A program made the translations under genes and the position numbers. A stretch of 13,098 bases of DNA from an uncultured Eubacteriales bacterium (GTDB lineage Bacteria; Bacillota; Clostridia; Oscillospirales; Oscillospiraceae), in assembly GCA_902475515.1 (NCBI GenBank), contig CABSAB010000012.1:1-13098 (forward strand). The letters are read 5' to 3'. The notes beneath the pieces were generated by a model. That model was not told where the DNA came from and did no database searches. It worked only from the letters and a program-made list of their open reading frames with translations. Positions within the stretch are counted from its first letter, which is position 1; every line of letters starts with the position of its first letter. Positions 6,067 through 12,575 of the stretch are shown here, in pieces.

Positions 6067-6098
6067 AAACGCAGAGGGCGGTATCTCCCTCTGCGTTT
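6067..6098 (-). terminator. Intrinsic terminator of the sulfatase-fold gene
   Basis: AAACGCAGAGGG (6067-6078) pairs perfectly with CCCTCTGCGTTT (6087-6098) across an 8-base loop. It starts just past the stop codon at 6101-6103, and on the - strand is followed by T-rich CTTGTTTTTTG. It separates this gene from the NUDIX operon. Confidence 0.88.
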
Positions 6099-6100
6099 TT

Positions 6101-7609
6101 TCACTTTTCAAACGTACCTCGTGTGTAGTAGTACGGCAGCTCCCCATCCAGGGCCTCACAGGCATCAACATTCAGCACAGTCCGGATGGTGTTGATGCCT
6201 GTGAGGCCCTGGATGGGGAGCTCCTCGCCCCGGTAGTACACGCAGTTCAAAATGTTCTGCATATAAAGGTTTTCCGTGGGGGCGTCAAAGGTCTCCCAGC
6301 CCGCGATGCCCATGTCGTGGTAGTGATTGGCCTGGCGGCTGCCGTGGTCCGACTGAACGAAGATCAGCGCATCCGGGTCATGCTGGCGGACTGCGTCAAC
6401 CAGTTCCATGATGAAGCTGCTGACAAACTCCAGCTGGCCCAGATACAGCTCATGCCGGTCCCACTTCCAGCCTACGCTTTCGTAGTTTTCCACCAGGTTT
6501 CCGTCCTTGTCCAAAATGGTGGGTGCATGCGGGCACTGAATGTAGCCCATGGTAAAGGTCGGTCCGTCGCCCACCTGGCTCCAGCAGCCCTTTTCCGCCT
6601 CCATGGCATTGAACAGAGGCCCGGTGTAGGTGGCCACATAGTCCGCATGGATGTAGCTGTTCAGTTCCTTTTTAATGAAATCAAACTGGTCGTACAGGCT
6701 GTTGGTCAATAGAAAATCCGAAATGGTTCGCCGGGACTGCTTTTCCGTCAGCACATTGCAGCCCGTGGCGCCGAAATAGTCCAGATGGTTGATGAGGTTC
6801 AGCTGATAGCCGTTGTCCGCAAAGGTGCGGAACAGGTTGGGCATTTCGAGAAACGCATTCCGCTGGGCGGTGGTCATGCTCCCCTCAATCACATAGTTCA
6901 TGTTCATGAGATTGGGCACAATGGTGACGGTCTTTAGAGATTCCGTGTTGTGGCTGTCCCGGGAGACGGTAAAGCCCCGGGCTTCCATGGCGGTCAGAAA
7001 GGGTTCATTGTCGTAGTCATAGTAATGCTGAAGATTTTCCTTTCCAGCGTAGCCGTCGAACAGAAAAAAGTATACGTTGGGCTTGTCCCCGGAAAAGGTC
7101 TTTGGCTCGTAGGTCTCAAAGGGTTCCCCATTGCTTGGCGGGTCCTGGGCCCGGAGATTGAAAATGCCCGCCGTCACAAAGTTCACTGCGATCAAGGCCC
7201 CAAAGGCCAGAGAAAATAATCCGCACAAGATGTTCAGTGTCGGCTTCTTCCACAAAAGCAGCCCCAGGACCACCAGAAGCACCGCGCCAAAGACGATCAT
7301 CAGCACCGTCGGGGACAGGCTGGGGATCAGCCCCTGCAGCCCGGAAAGGCACATGCCGAAGTTGATCACCACCAGCATAGAAAGATTTGTCATCACCGCC
7401 GCTCGGGCGCTGTTCCGGAGGATCAGCCCAAAGACGATCAAAAAGAGCAATCCGTTTAGGGCAAATACCCCGAAAAACGGAAACATGCTGGTAAAAGGCG
7501 CCTCGTCCACATTGTGTGCGTATAGGAATACGCAGGGGAAGAAGCAGGTTAAAAGCACTGACAGCACCGGAAGCCAGAGTGCCGCGAGCATCTTACGAAA
7601 ACGTTCCAT
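6101..7609 (-). CDS. Polytopic membrane protein with sulfatase/alkaline-phosphatase-fold extracellular domain
   Basis: 502 residues from the ATG at 7609. The N-terminal 150 residues hold about five hydrophobic segments (roughly 9-31, 43-64, 71-91, 101-120, 126-147). A globular domain follows with alkaline-phosphatase-superfamily landmarks: FFLFDGYAG (181-189, first metal-binding Asp), a Ser/Thr-rich stretch NTESLKT (221-227) where the catalytic nucleophile would be, and VQSDHG (418-423, metal-binding Asp-His). This is the architecture of lipoteichoic acid synthases and phosphoethanolamine or phosphoglycerol transferases, so a role in decorating cell-surface polymers is likely; the exact donor is unknown. 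A GTG at 7616-7618 is an alternative start, but GGTGG (7615-7619) sits well for the ATG. The C-terminus carries a perfect 33-base inverted repeat (separate entry). Monocistronic, with its own promoter and terminator. Confidence 0.87.
   Translation of the reverse strand: MERFRKMLAALWLPVLSVLLTCFFPCVFLYAHNVDEAPFTSMFPFFGVFALNGLLFLIVFGLILRNSARAAVMTNLSMLVVINFGMCLSGLQGLIPSLSPTVLMIVFGAVLLVVLGLLLWKKPTLNILCGLFSLAFGALIAVNFVTAGIFNLRAQDPPSNGEPFETYEPKTFSGDKPNVYFFLFDGYAGKENLQHYYDYDNEPFLTAMEARGFTVSRDSHNTESLKTVTIVPNLMNMNYVIEGSMTTAQRNAFLEMPNLFRTFADNGYQLNLINHLDYFGATGCNVLTEKQSRRTISDFLLTNSLYDQFDFIKKELNSYIHADYVATYTGPLFNAMEAEKGCWSQVGDGPTFTMGYIQCPHAPTILDKDGNLVENYESVGWKWDRHELYLGQLEFVSSFIMELVDAVRQHDPDALIFVQSDHGSRQANHYHDMGIAGWETFDAPTENLYMQNILNCVYYRGEELPIQGLTGINTIRTVLNVDACEALDGELPYYYTRGTFEK
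6138..6222. repeat. Perfect 33-base inverted repeat within the sulfatase-fold coding sequence
   Basis: The left arm (6138-6170) begins AGCTCCCCATCC and ends GGCATCAACA. The right arm (6190-6222) is its exact reverse complement, with a 19-base spacer at 6171-6189. The arms lie about 30-120 bases before the end of the gene. In the protein the first-translated arm encodes ELPIQGLTGIN and the second encodes VDACEALDGEL. The frame is kept through both arms and the ORF continues for about 11 more residues. It forms a long, GC-rich hairpin in mRNA and potentially in single-stranded DNA. Confidence 0.97.
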
Positions 7610-7641
7610 TGGTTCCACCGTTCTTTAGAGGATTTTGTACT

Positions 7642-7670
7642 ATTATGCCACGGCTTTTTTGCGGTTTCAA
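7642..7670 (-). promoter_or_regulatory. SigA-type promoter of the sulfatase-fold gene
   Basis: On the - strand TTGAAA (7670-7665) and CATAAT (7647-7642) are separated by 17 bases, one mismatch from consensus in each hexamer. The start site should be near 7635, about 26 bases before the ATG at 7609. It lies in the 99-base gap after hydF. I see no convincing intrinsic terminator for the hydF operon in that gap, only T/A-rich sequence. Confidence 0.75.
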
Positions 7671-7708
7671 GTATATTTAAGGAAAATTAATGTGTTTTTA
7701 AAGCCTGA

Positions 7709-8917
7709 CTAGGTCCCGGTGAACCGCCGGTGGAGTGCTGGAAAAACGCGGAGGCTGCGCTCCAGGGTCCCGGTCATCCGGGCAATCGTGACACCGTAAT
7801 TGGTAAAGGGGACGCCCTGGTCCAGACTGCACCGCATTCGGTATTGCAGTTCCCGGTCCGTGGTCATACAGCCGCCGCAGTGGATCACCAGGGCGTAGGG
7901 GGAGAGGTCCTCCGGAAATTCCCGGCCGGAGCAGGTCTCAATATCGAGTTGCTTTCCGGTGTATTGCCGCAGCCAGCGGGGGATCTTGACGGTGCCGATA
8001 TCGTTGCACTGGCGGTGGTGGGTGCAGCTTTCGGCCATGAGCACCGTATCTCCGTCCTTCAGACGGTCAATGGCACCTACGCCGGAAACAGCGGCGTCCA
8101 AAAAGCCCTTGTACCGGGCCAGCAGGATGGAAAAGGACGTGAGCGGGATCTCCTCCGGCACGGCCTTGCTGACGATGGAGAAGGCCTGGCTGTCCGTTAC
8201 CACCAGGGCCGGGGGCATGGCCATCCGGCTGAGGGCTGCCTCCAGCTCCGTTTCCCGGGTCACCAGGGCCAGCCCGCCTGCGTCCAGCACATCCCGGATG
8301 GCCTGCTGCTGGGGCAGGATCATCCTGCCCTTGGGGGCCGATTCGTCAATGGGGCAAACCAAGATTACCCCGTCCCCAGCCGAGATCAGGTCCCCCAGGA
8401 GCCGGTGGTTCGGGTCCTCCTTGGGGGCAAGCGCACCCAGGCGCTCCTTCAGGGCTTGGATACCGAAGCCCGTGACCGCGCTGACATACAGAGCGCCGTC
8501 CTGCTCCTCCGGGAGGGCGTCCAGCAGGTCGCACTTGTTATACACCGTCAGATGAGGGATGTCCTTTTCCGAAAACAGCGCCAAAAGCTGCCGGTCGCAG
8601 TCGTTTTCTCCTACGGTGCTGTCTACCACGAGAACCGCAATGTCCGTGCGGTTCAGGGTCTGCTTGGTTTTGTGAATGCGGAGCGAGCCCAACTCCCCCA
8701 CATCGTCAAAGCCCGGGGTGTCGATGATCACCACCGGCCCCAGGGGCAAAAGCTCCATGGCCTTCTGGACCGGGTCCGTGGTGGTGCCCTTGACGGCGGA
8801 GACCACCGCCAGCTCCTGGCCCGTCACAGCGTTGACCACACTGGACTTTCCGGCGTTCCGGCAGCCGAAAAAGGCGATGTGCAGCCGCTCCCCCGAGGGG
8901 GTTACATTCAAACTCAT
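7709..8917 (-). CDS. hydF: [FeFe]-hydrogenase H-cluster maturation GTPase HydF
   Basis: 402 residues, normal length for HydF, the scaffold on which the diiron subcluster made by HydE and HydG is carried before transfer to apo-hydrogenase. GTPase motifs are GCRNAGKSS (18-26, Walker A), DTPG (66-69) and NKCD (127-130). The C-terminal metal-cluster domain has the HydF signature C298-T-H300 … H346-C347-G-G-C350, which binds a [4Fe-4S] cluster. The ATG at 8917 has AAGGAG (8923-8928) overlapping the stop codon of the preceding substrate-binding-protein gene, a gap of 9 bases, so HydF is the last gene of the nitrogenase-like operon. No hydE, hydG or hydrogenase is in the window. The identification is secure; whether it serves a hydrogenase elsewhere or the operon's own enzyme is open. 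Confidence 0.95.
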   Translation of the reverse strand: MSLNVTPSGERLHIAFFGCRNAGKSSVVNAVTGQELAVVSAVKGTTTDPVQKAMELLPLGPVVIIDTPGFDDVGELGSLRIHKTKQTLNRTDIAVLVVDSTVGENDCDRQLLALFSEKDIPHLTVYNKCDLLDALPEEQDGALYVSAVTGFGIQALKERLGALAPKEDPNHRLLGDLISAGDGVILVCPIDESAPKGRMILPQQQAIRDVLDAGGLALVTRETELEAALSRMAMPPALVVTDSQAFSIVSKAVPEEIPLTSFSILLARYKGFLDAAVSGVGAIDRLKDGDTVLMAESCTHHRQCNDIGTVKIPRWLRQYTGKQLDIETCSGREFPEDLSPYALVIHCGGCMTTDRELQYRMRCSLDQGVPFTNYGVTIARMTGTLERSLRVFPALHRRFTGT

Positions 8918-8926
8918 AAGCGCTCC

Positions 8927-10081
8927 TTATTTCGAGATGTGGACCGAACCCGCCGCGGCGCTGGGGGAGAAGATGGACTCTGCCTGCTCCTCCGTCAGGG
9001 TTACGCCGAACACGGTCTTGTAATAGTCCACGGTTTTTTCAGTGATGTCGATATCCGAAAACAGGTCCGGGTACACGGTCTTGGCCAGCCACAGCAGGGT
9101 GATGGGCGTGTCCACACCGGGGGTGTAGCTCCGGTACATGCCAAGAGGCATCTTGTAGACCTGCTCCTGCTTGACGGCGGAGATGGTGCTCCAGTCGTAG
9201 CTGCCTACAGTGCCCTGATACAGGTCCTGGGGCTGGGCGGTGGTGAAGTTCGTCATGAGGATCACCTCCGGGTCCCAGGCGTAGACCTGCTCCAACGTGA
9301 CCCGGACGGCGTTGTCGTCCGTCAGCTCCTCGGCCACATTGACCGCGCCGATGGCGTCCGCCCAGAACTGGCCGAAGAAGTTGCTGCCGGAGGTCACAAT
9401 GGCCGTGTCGCTGTAGTTGAACAGGAAGAAGACCCGTGCCCGCTCTGCGTCGGTAAGGGATGCGGTCCGCTCCTGCACCAGGGCCATGGATTCCTCGCTG
9501 TACTGCTTTACCTGCGACCTCCGGTCGTTGCCCGGGAAGATCTCCCCCAGCAGGGCCATCCACTGGTTCAGGGTCTCCACGGTGTTATACTCCCACTTGT
9601 TGACGGAAAGGGCTACGGCATTGAAGCCCGCATTCCGGAGGGATTCCCCGATCTGCGGATTGCTGGCGCTGTAAAACACCACCTGAGGATCGAGTTTCAT
9701 GAGCTCCTCGGTGTTCACATCGGCATCGCCGATGGCGCCGGTGTCGGCGTTCAAAAGCTCAGGGTACAGCTCCCCCAGCAGGCCGTTTTTGGCCGCCGCC
9801 ATACTGCCCGGGGCCATGGCCACGATTTTCTCGGCAGAATCGAAAAATACCGTCAGCACCGAGGGGAGCGGGAGAATGTTGCACACGGCAATACGCTGGA
9901 TGTCCTTGGGCAGCGTCACAGTGTTCCCGGCGTGGTCCGTGATGGTGACGGTCTCCGCCGATCCTGCGGATGACGCCGCCGCGGCTTCCGTGGAGGTTGG
10001 GGCCGCGCCGCAGCCGGAGAGCAGGGCCGACAGAGCAAATACCGCCGTCAGCAGGCAGATTTTCAGGTGTTTCATAGTCAT
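8927..10081 (-). CDS. ABC-transporter substrate-binding lipoprotein (BtuF/FepB/FhuD-type fold)
   Basis: 384 residues. The N-terminus is a lipoprotein signal: charged MTMKHLK, a hydrophobic stretch, then the lipobox LLSGC, so the mature protein is tethered by Cys at the outer face. A Ser/Ala/Glu-rich linker follows. Next comes the family-typical opening VTITDHAGNTVTLPKDIQRIAV, split here as VTITDHAG and TVTLPKDIQRIAV, and two lobes joined by a long helix, as in COG0614-type binding proteins for siderophores, heme, corrinoids and other metal chelates. The ligand is unknown; no permease or ATPase is in the window. Two adjacent ATGs (10084 and 10081) are possible; the second is better spaced from AAGGAA (10088-10093). 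Either overlaps the stop of the upstream component-1 gene, so translation is coupled. That puts uptake of a ligand directly in a nitrogenase-like operon. Confidence 0.88.
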   Translation of the reverse strand: MTMKHLKICLLTAVFALSALLSGCGAAPTSTEAAAASSAGSAETVTITDHAGNTVTLPKDIQRIAVCNILPLPSVLTVFFDSAEKIVAMAPGSMAAAKNGLLGELYPELLNADTGAIGDADVNTEELMKLDPQVVFYSASNPQIGESLRNAGFNAVALSVNKWEYNTVETLNQWMALLGEIFPGNDRRSQVKQYSEESMALVQERTASLTDAERARVFFLFNYSDTAIVTSGSNFFGQFWADAIGAVNVAEELTDDNAVRVTLEQVYAWDPEVILMTNFTTAQPQDLYQGTVGSYDWSTISAVKQEQVYKMPLGMYRSYTPGVDTPITLLWLAKTVYPDLFSDIDITEKTVDYYKTVFGVTLTEEQAESIFSPSAAAGSVHISK

Positions 10082-11250
10082 CATGCATTCCTTTCTGCTT
10101 GAGAAAACCAAGTCTTTATGTTCAGGTTGGGAAGCTCGGGGATGTCCCTTCGGAACATCCGCCCGGAAAAGGCCTCATGGGGCATCGGCAGGAATCGGCA
10201 CCCCGCCGGCAAAATGGGCTGGTACAGCGGGTCTGCGACCACAAGCTCCGCATTTTTGCAGGCACTTTGGATATCCTCCTCCTCCATGGCGTGGAGGTCC
10301 CCCGCCGAGAGCATTCCATCAAGCTCCGGCAGCAGCTCCAGGGGATAGACCACCCGGGGCGTCACGCCGCACTCCATGGAGACCGCTGCCGCCAGAGACC
10401 GGCTCAGGACGCCCTCGCCAATCACGAAAATGTCTCCCGCCTGGGGTGCTTCCGTTTCGGAAAAGGCCATCCGGCAGATGCCGTCGTGTGCCGTTTGCGC
10501 CAGCGTTTCCAGAATGCGCGCCGAAAAGGCCGCTCCCGTGGGCGTCCCCACCACATAGGGGGTGCCGAACCGCTCCCGAAGTGCCAGGGCCGTCTTCATG
10601 CCCACGCCGGACACCACCAGATTCACCTGGGCCTCCCCCGCCCGGGAAAGGTCCGAAAGGGAGCTTCCCATGGCCCAGGTGGAGATCACCTCCCAGCCGC
10701 CGGCGCGCAGCCGCTCCGCCATGGCGGGGATGCTGCCGTTCACCGAGAAATCCAGGGGTGTGGCGCCCAGAATATTCACCGTGCCCGGGCGCATGACCGC
10801 GCCCTTGTCCGTCAGACGCCGGGCCACCGCCAAAAGCGCCTCCGAGGCACCGCAGAGGTAGGAGCGCATACTGTTTGTGTCAAAGCCGAAGCAGGGGATG
10901 CCGCTCCGCCGCTCCAGCTGGGCGGCGATGCTCGCAAGGTCGCAGCCGGTCATCATGGGGATGGGGGTCCCCGCCAGGGCGGCGAATTTGGGACGCAGGG
11001 CCTTAATGGCCTCCAGCATGTCCGAAAGGACCTTTTCGTCGTCCCCCATAATGGCCTCCATCTCCGTCAGGGCGGAGATGAACACCAGGCTGTCCGTGTC
11101 GTACCAGCGGGGCTCGTCGTGGGTGGCGTAGGTGGAGTTGCAGCCCGAGGCGTCGTGCATCACCGTCATGCCCCCCAGCTCAAACAGGGCCGAGCAAACG
11201 CCGAATACGTCGGCGGAATAGGTGGATAAAACCGTTCTTGCCTGTCTCAT
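10081..11250 (-). CDS. Nitrogenase component 1-like protein (NifK-like partner)
   Basis: 389 residues, shorter than NifK. It belongs to the oxidoreductase/nitrogenase component 1 family. The N-terminal part has the family layout: HDASGC with Cys37 (place of the NifK Cys70 P-cluster ligand), SALTEMEAIMGDDEKV (59-74, matching S-D-x-T-E-D…V-F-G-G), and MMTGCDL with Cys103 (place of Cys153). At the place of NifK Cys95 my hand alignment gives Val. Cys19 is an additional early cysteine. The protein lacks the long C-terminal extension of NifK. The start at 11250 overlaps the upstream gene's stop as ATGA. It probably forms a heterodimer or heterotetramer with the neighbouring component-1 protein and receives electrons from the Fe-protein homologue. 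The substrate is unknown; it is not a bona fide nitrogenase subunit. Confidence 0.85.
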   Translation of the reverse strand: MRQARTVLSTYSADVFGVCSALFELGGMTVMHDASGCNSTYATHDEPRWYDTDSLVFISALTEMEAIMGDDEKVLSDMLEAIKALRPKFAALAGTPIPMMTGCDLASIAAQLERRSGIPCFGFDTNSMRSYLCGASEALLAVARRLTDKGAVMRPGTVNILGATPLDFSVNGSIPAMAERLRAGGWEVISTWAMGSSLSDLSRAGEAQVNLVVSGVGMKTALALRERFGTPYVVGTPTGAAFSARILETLAQTAHDGICRMAFSETEAPQAGDIFVIGEGVLSRSLAAAVSMECGVTPRVVYPLELLPELDGMLSAGDLHAMEEEDIQSACKNAELVVADPLYQPILPAGCRFLPMPHEAFSGRMFRRDIPELPNLNIKTWFSQAERNA

Positions 11251-12575
11251 ACGCAGCTTTCACACCCCAATCCCTTGATTTGAATGAGCCGGTCCGTGTC
11301 CTGCTCGGTGGAATAAGCAAAGATCATATCCTCCGCCAGCCGTCGAATGCCGTCAAAGCCGTACCGGCCGCCGCCCTCCACCTGGTTGACAAAGTGCCGG
11401 CTATCCGTGAAATAGGCCGCTTTCTGTCCCAGGGCAAGCGTTTTTTTCGAGGTCCACCGCTCTGCCCGCCGCATGGCCGGGTGGACCGTGGGCAGGACCA
11501 GAAGCTCCGGGGCGTTTTCCCGGAGCCAATCCCAGTCCGCCCGTTCCTCACCGGAAAAGGAGTCCGTATACAGCCGCTCCACCGCAAAGCCATGGGACAG
11601 AAGCAGCCGGGCAAGCCCCAATGGCCGTGGCGTAAAGGTATAGTCTATGGCAATGGGTGTATCGCCGATGACGGCTCTTGCGTCCGTAAGGGCCTGCTCC
11701 GCCAGAGTCTCCGCCGCCGCACCGCCGTCATAGTCCGTGCCGAGGGCCTGGGCCAGCGATGTGAGATTTTCCCGAATTTCCGCCGGATCGTAGCTCATGG
11801 GCAGATACAGGTGCCGCCCGCCCAGCCGCGCCGCCAGCGCGTCGCCCCCGGCCTTGGCCACGGGCTGGGTGGTGATATAGACGCTGCTTTCGGCCATGCG
11901 CTTGTATTCACCGTAGCTTCCACAGCGGGTGATCTCCCGGAGGTCAAATCCAGCCTCCCGGACCAAAAGGGCCAGGTCACTGCTGTCGTCCGTGGGAAAG
12001 CAGTTTCCGAGGACGGCGCAGGCCTTTGCCTTGGGGGCGTCCTCCGGCAGCAGGCTGTAGAGCTGCCGCCGCATGATCTGGTCCGGGGTCAGGCCGCTTT
12101 TCCGCATGGTGGGGATCATGTAGCAGTCCGTAAAGTCCACCTCCGGGAACCGCTCCCGCAGGGTCCGGTAGCACAGGGAAAGGTCACAGCCCATGAAGTG
12201 GTGGATGCAGCTGGTATAAAGCAGTACCGCCGGGGGCTTCTTGGGAAGACGGGTCAAGATATCCGTCACCCCGTCGATGATGAGCTGTTCCATGTCCCCC
12301 TCCAGAACGTTTTGCTCCTCAATGGCAATGGTGGAGAACCGATGGGAGAGATTCATCTCCGCAGCGCTCAGCACCACTCCCCGCAGGCAACCCGCCGCGC
12401 AGACGAAAATCTCATGGGCCTCCGGCACCAGCATCCCCACATGGACGATGGTCCAGGTGCCCCGGGCCGGGGCGCTGTATTCCAGTCCTGCGGAAAATGG
12501 TGTGGGAAATGCCGTGTCTTTTATGGGGACCTGGGGAATGACCGCCGCGCCCGTATCGCCGGGACGTCTCAGCAT
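11247..12575 (-). CDS. Nitrogenase component 1-like protein (NifD-like partner)
   Basis: 442 residues from the ATG at 12575; a start at 12590 would add five residues but has a worse ribosome-site spacing. Family landmarks: FVCAAGC (Cys59 and Cys63, place of NifD Cys62), YTSC (Cys123, place of NifD Cys154), and near the C-terminus GGRYGFDGIRRLAEDM, which lines up with the NifD stretch SGPYHGFDG…FARDM. The FeMo-cofactor ligands appear absent: the Cys275 position falls in VYITTQP (no Cys) and the His442 position falls on Val with no His at the same spacing. It ends in an unusual CESCV tail. The start overlaps the upstream Fe-protein gene by 7 bases and the end overlaps the next gene by 4. A reductase using a simple iron-sulfur cluster, with an unknown substrate, is the best description. 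Confidence 0.85.
   Translation of the reverse strand: MLRRPGDTGAAVIPQVPIKDTAFPTPFSAGLEYSAPARGTWTIVHVGMLVPEAHEIFVCAAGCLRGVVLSAAEMNLSHRFSTIAIEEQNVLEGDMEQLIIDGVTDILTRLPKKPPAVLLYTSCIHHFMGCDLSLCYRTLRERFPEVDFTDCYMIPTMRKSGLTPDQIMRRQLYSLLPEDAPKAKACAVLGNCFPTDDSSDLALLVREAGFDLREITRCGSYGEYKRMAESSVYITTQPVAKAGGDALAARLGGRHLYLPMSYDPAEIRENLTSLAQALGTDYDGGAAAETLAEQALTDARAVIGDTPIAIDYTFTPRPLGLARLLLSHGFAVERLYTDSFSGEERADWDWLRENAPELLVLPTVHPAMRRAERWTSKKTLALGQKAAYFTDSRHFVNQVEGGGRYGFDGIRRLAEDMIFAYSTEQDTDRLIQIKGLGCESCV

Noticed and set aside
6171..6189. Invertible phase-variation switch
   Set aside because: The 19-base spacer is too short to hold a promoter or meaningful coding swap, and no recombinase gene is in the window.
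6138..6222. Inverted repeat as an intrinsic terminator or insertion-sequence end
   Set aside because: It is inside a continuing reading frame, lacks a U-tract, and has no transposase or target duplication nearby.
7730..9973. Very long + strand open frame (747 codons) opposite hydF and the binding-protein gene
   Set aside because: Mirror image of two secure - strand genes; His/Gly/Arg-rich translation typical of antisense frames in GC-rich DNA.
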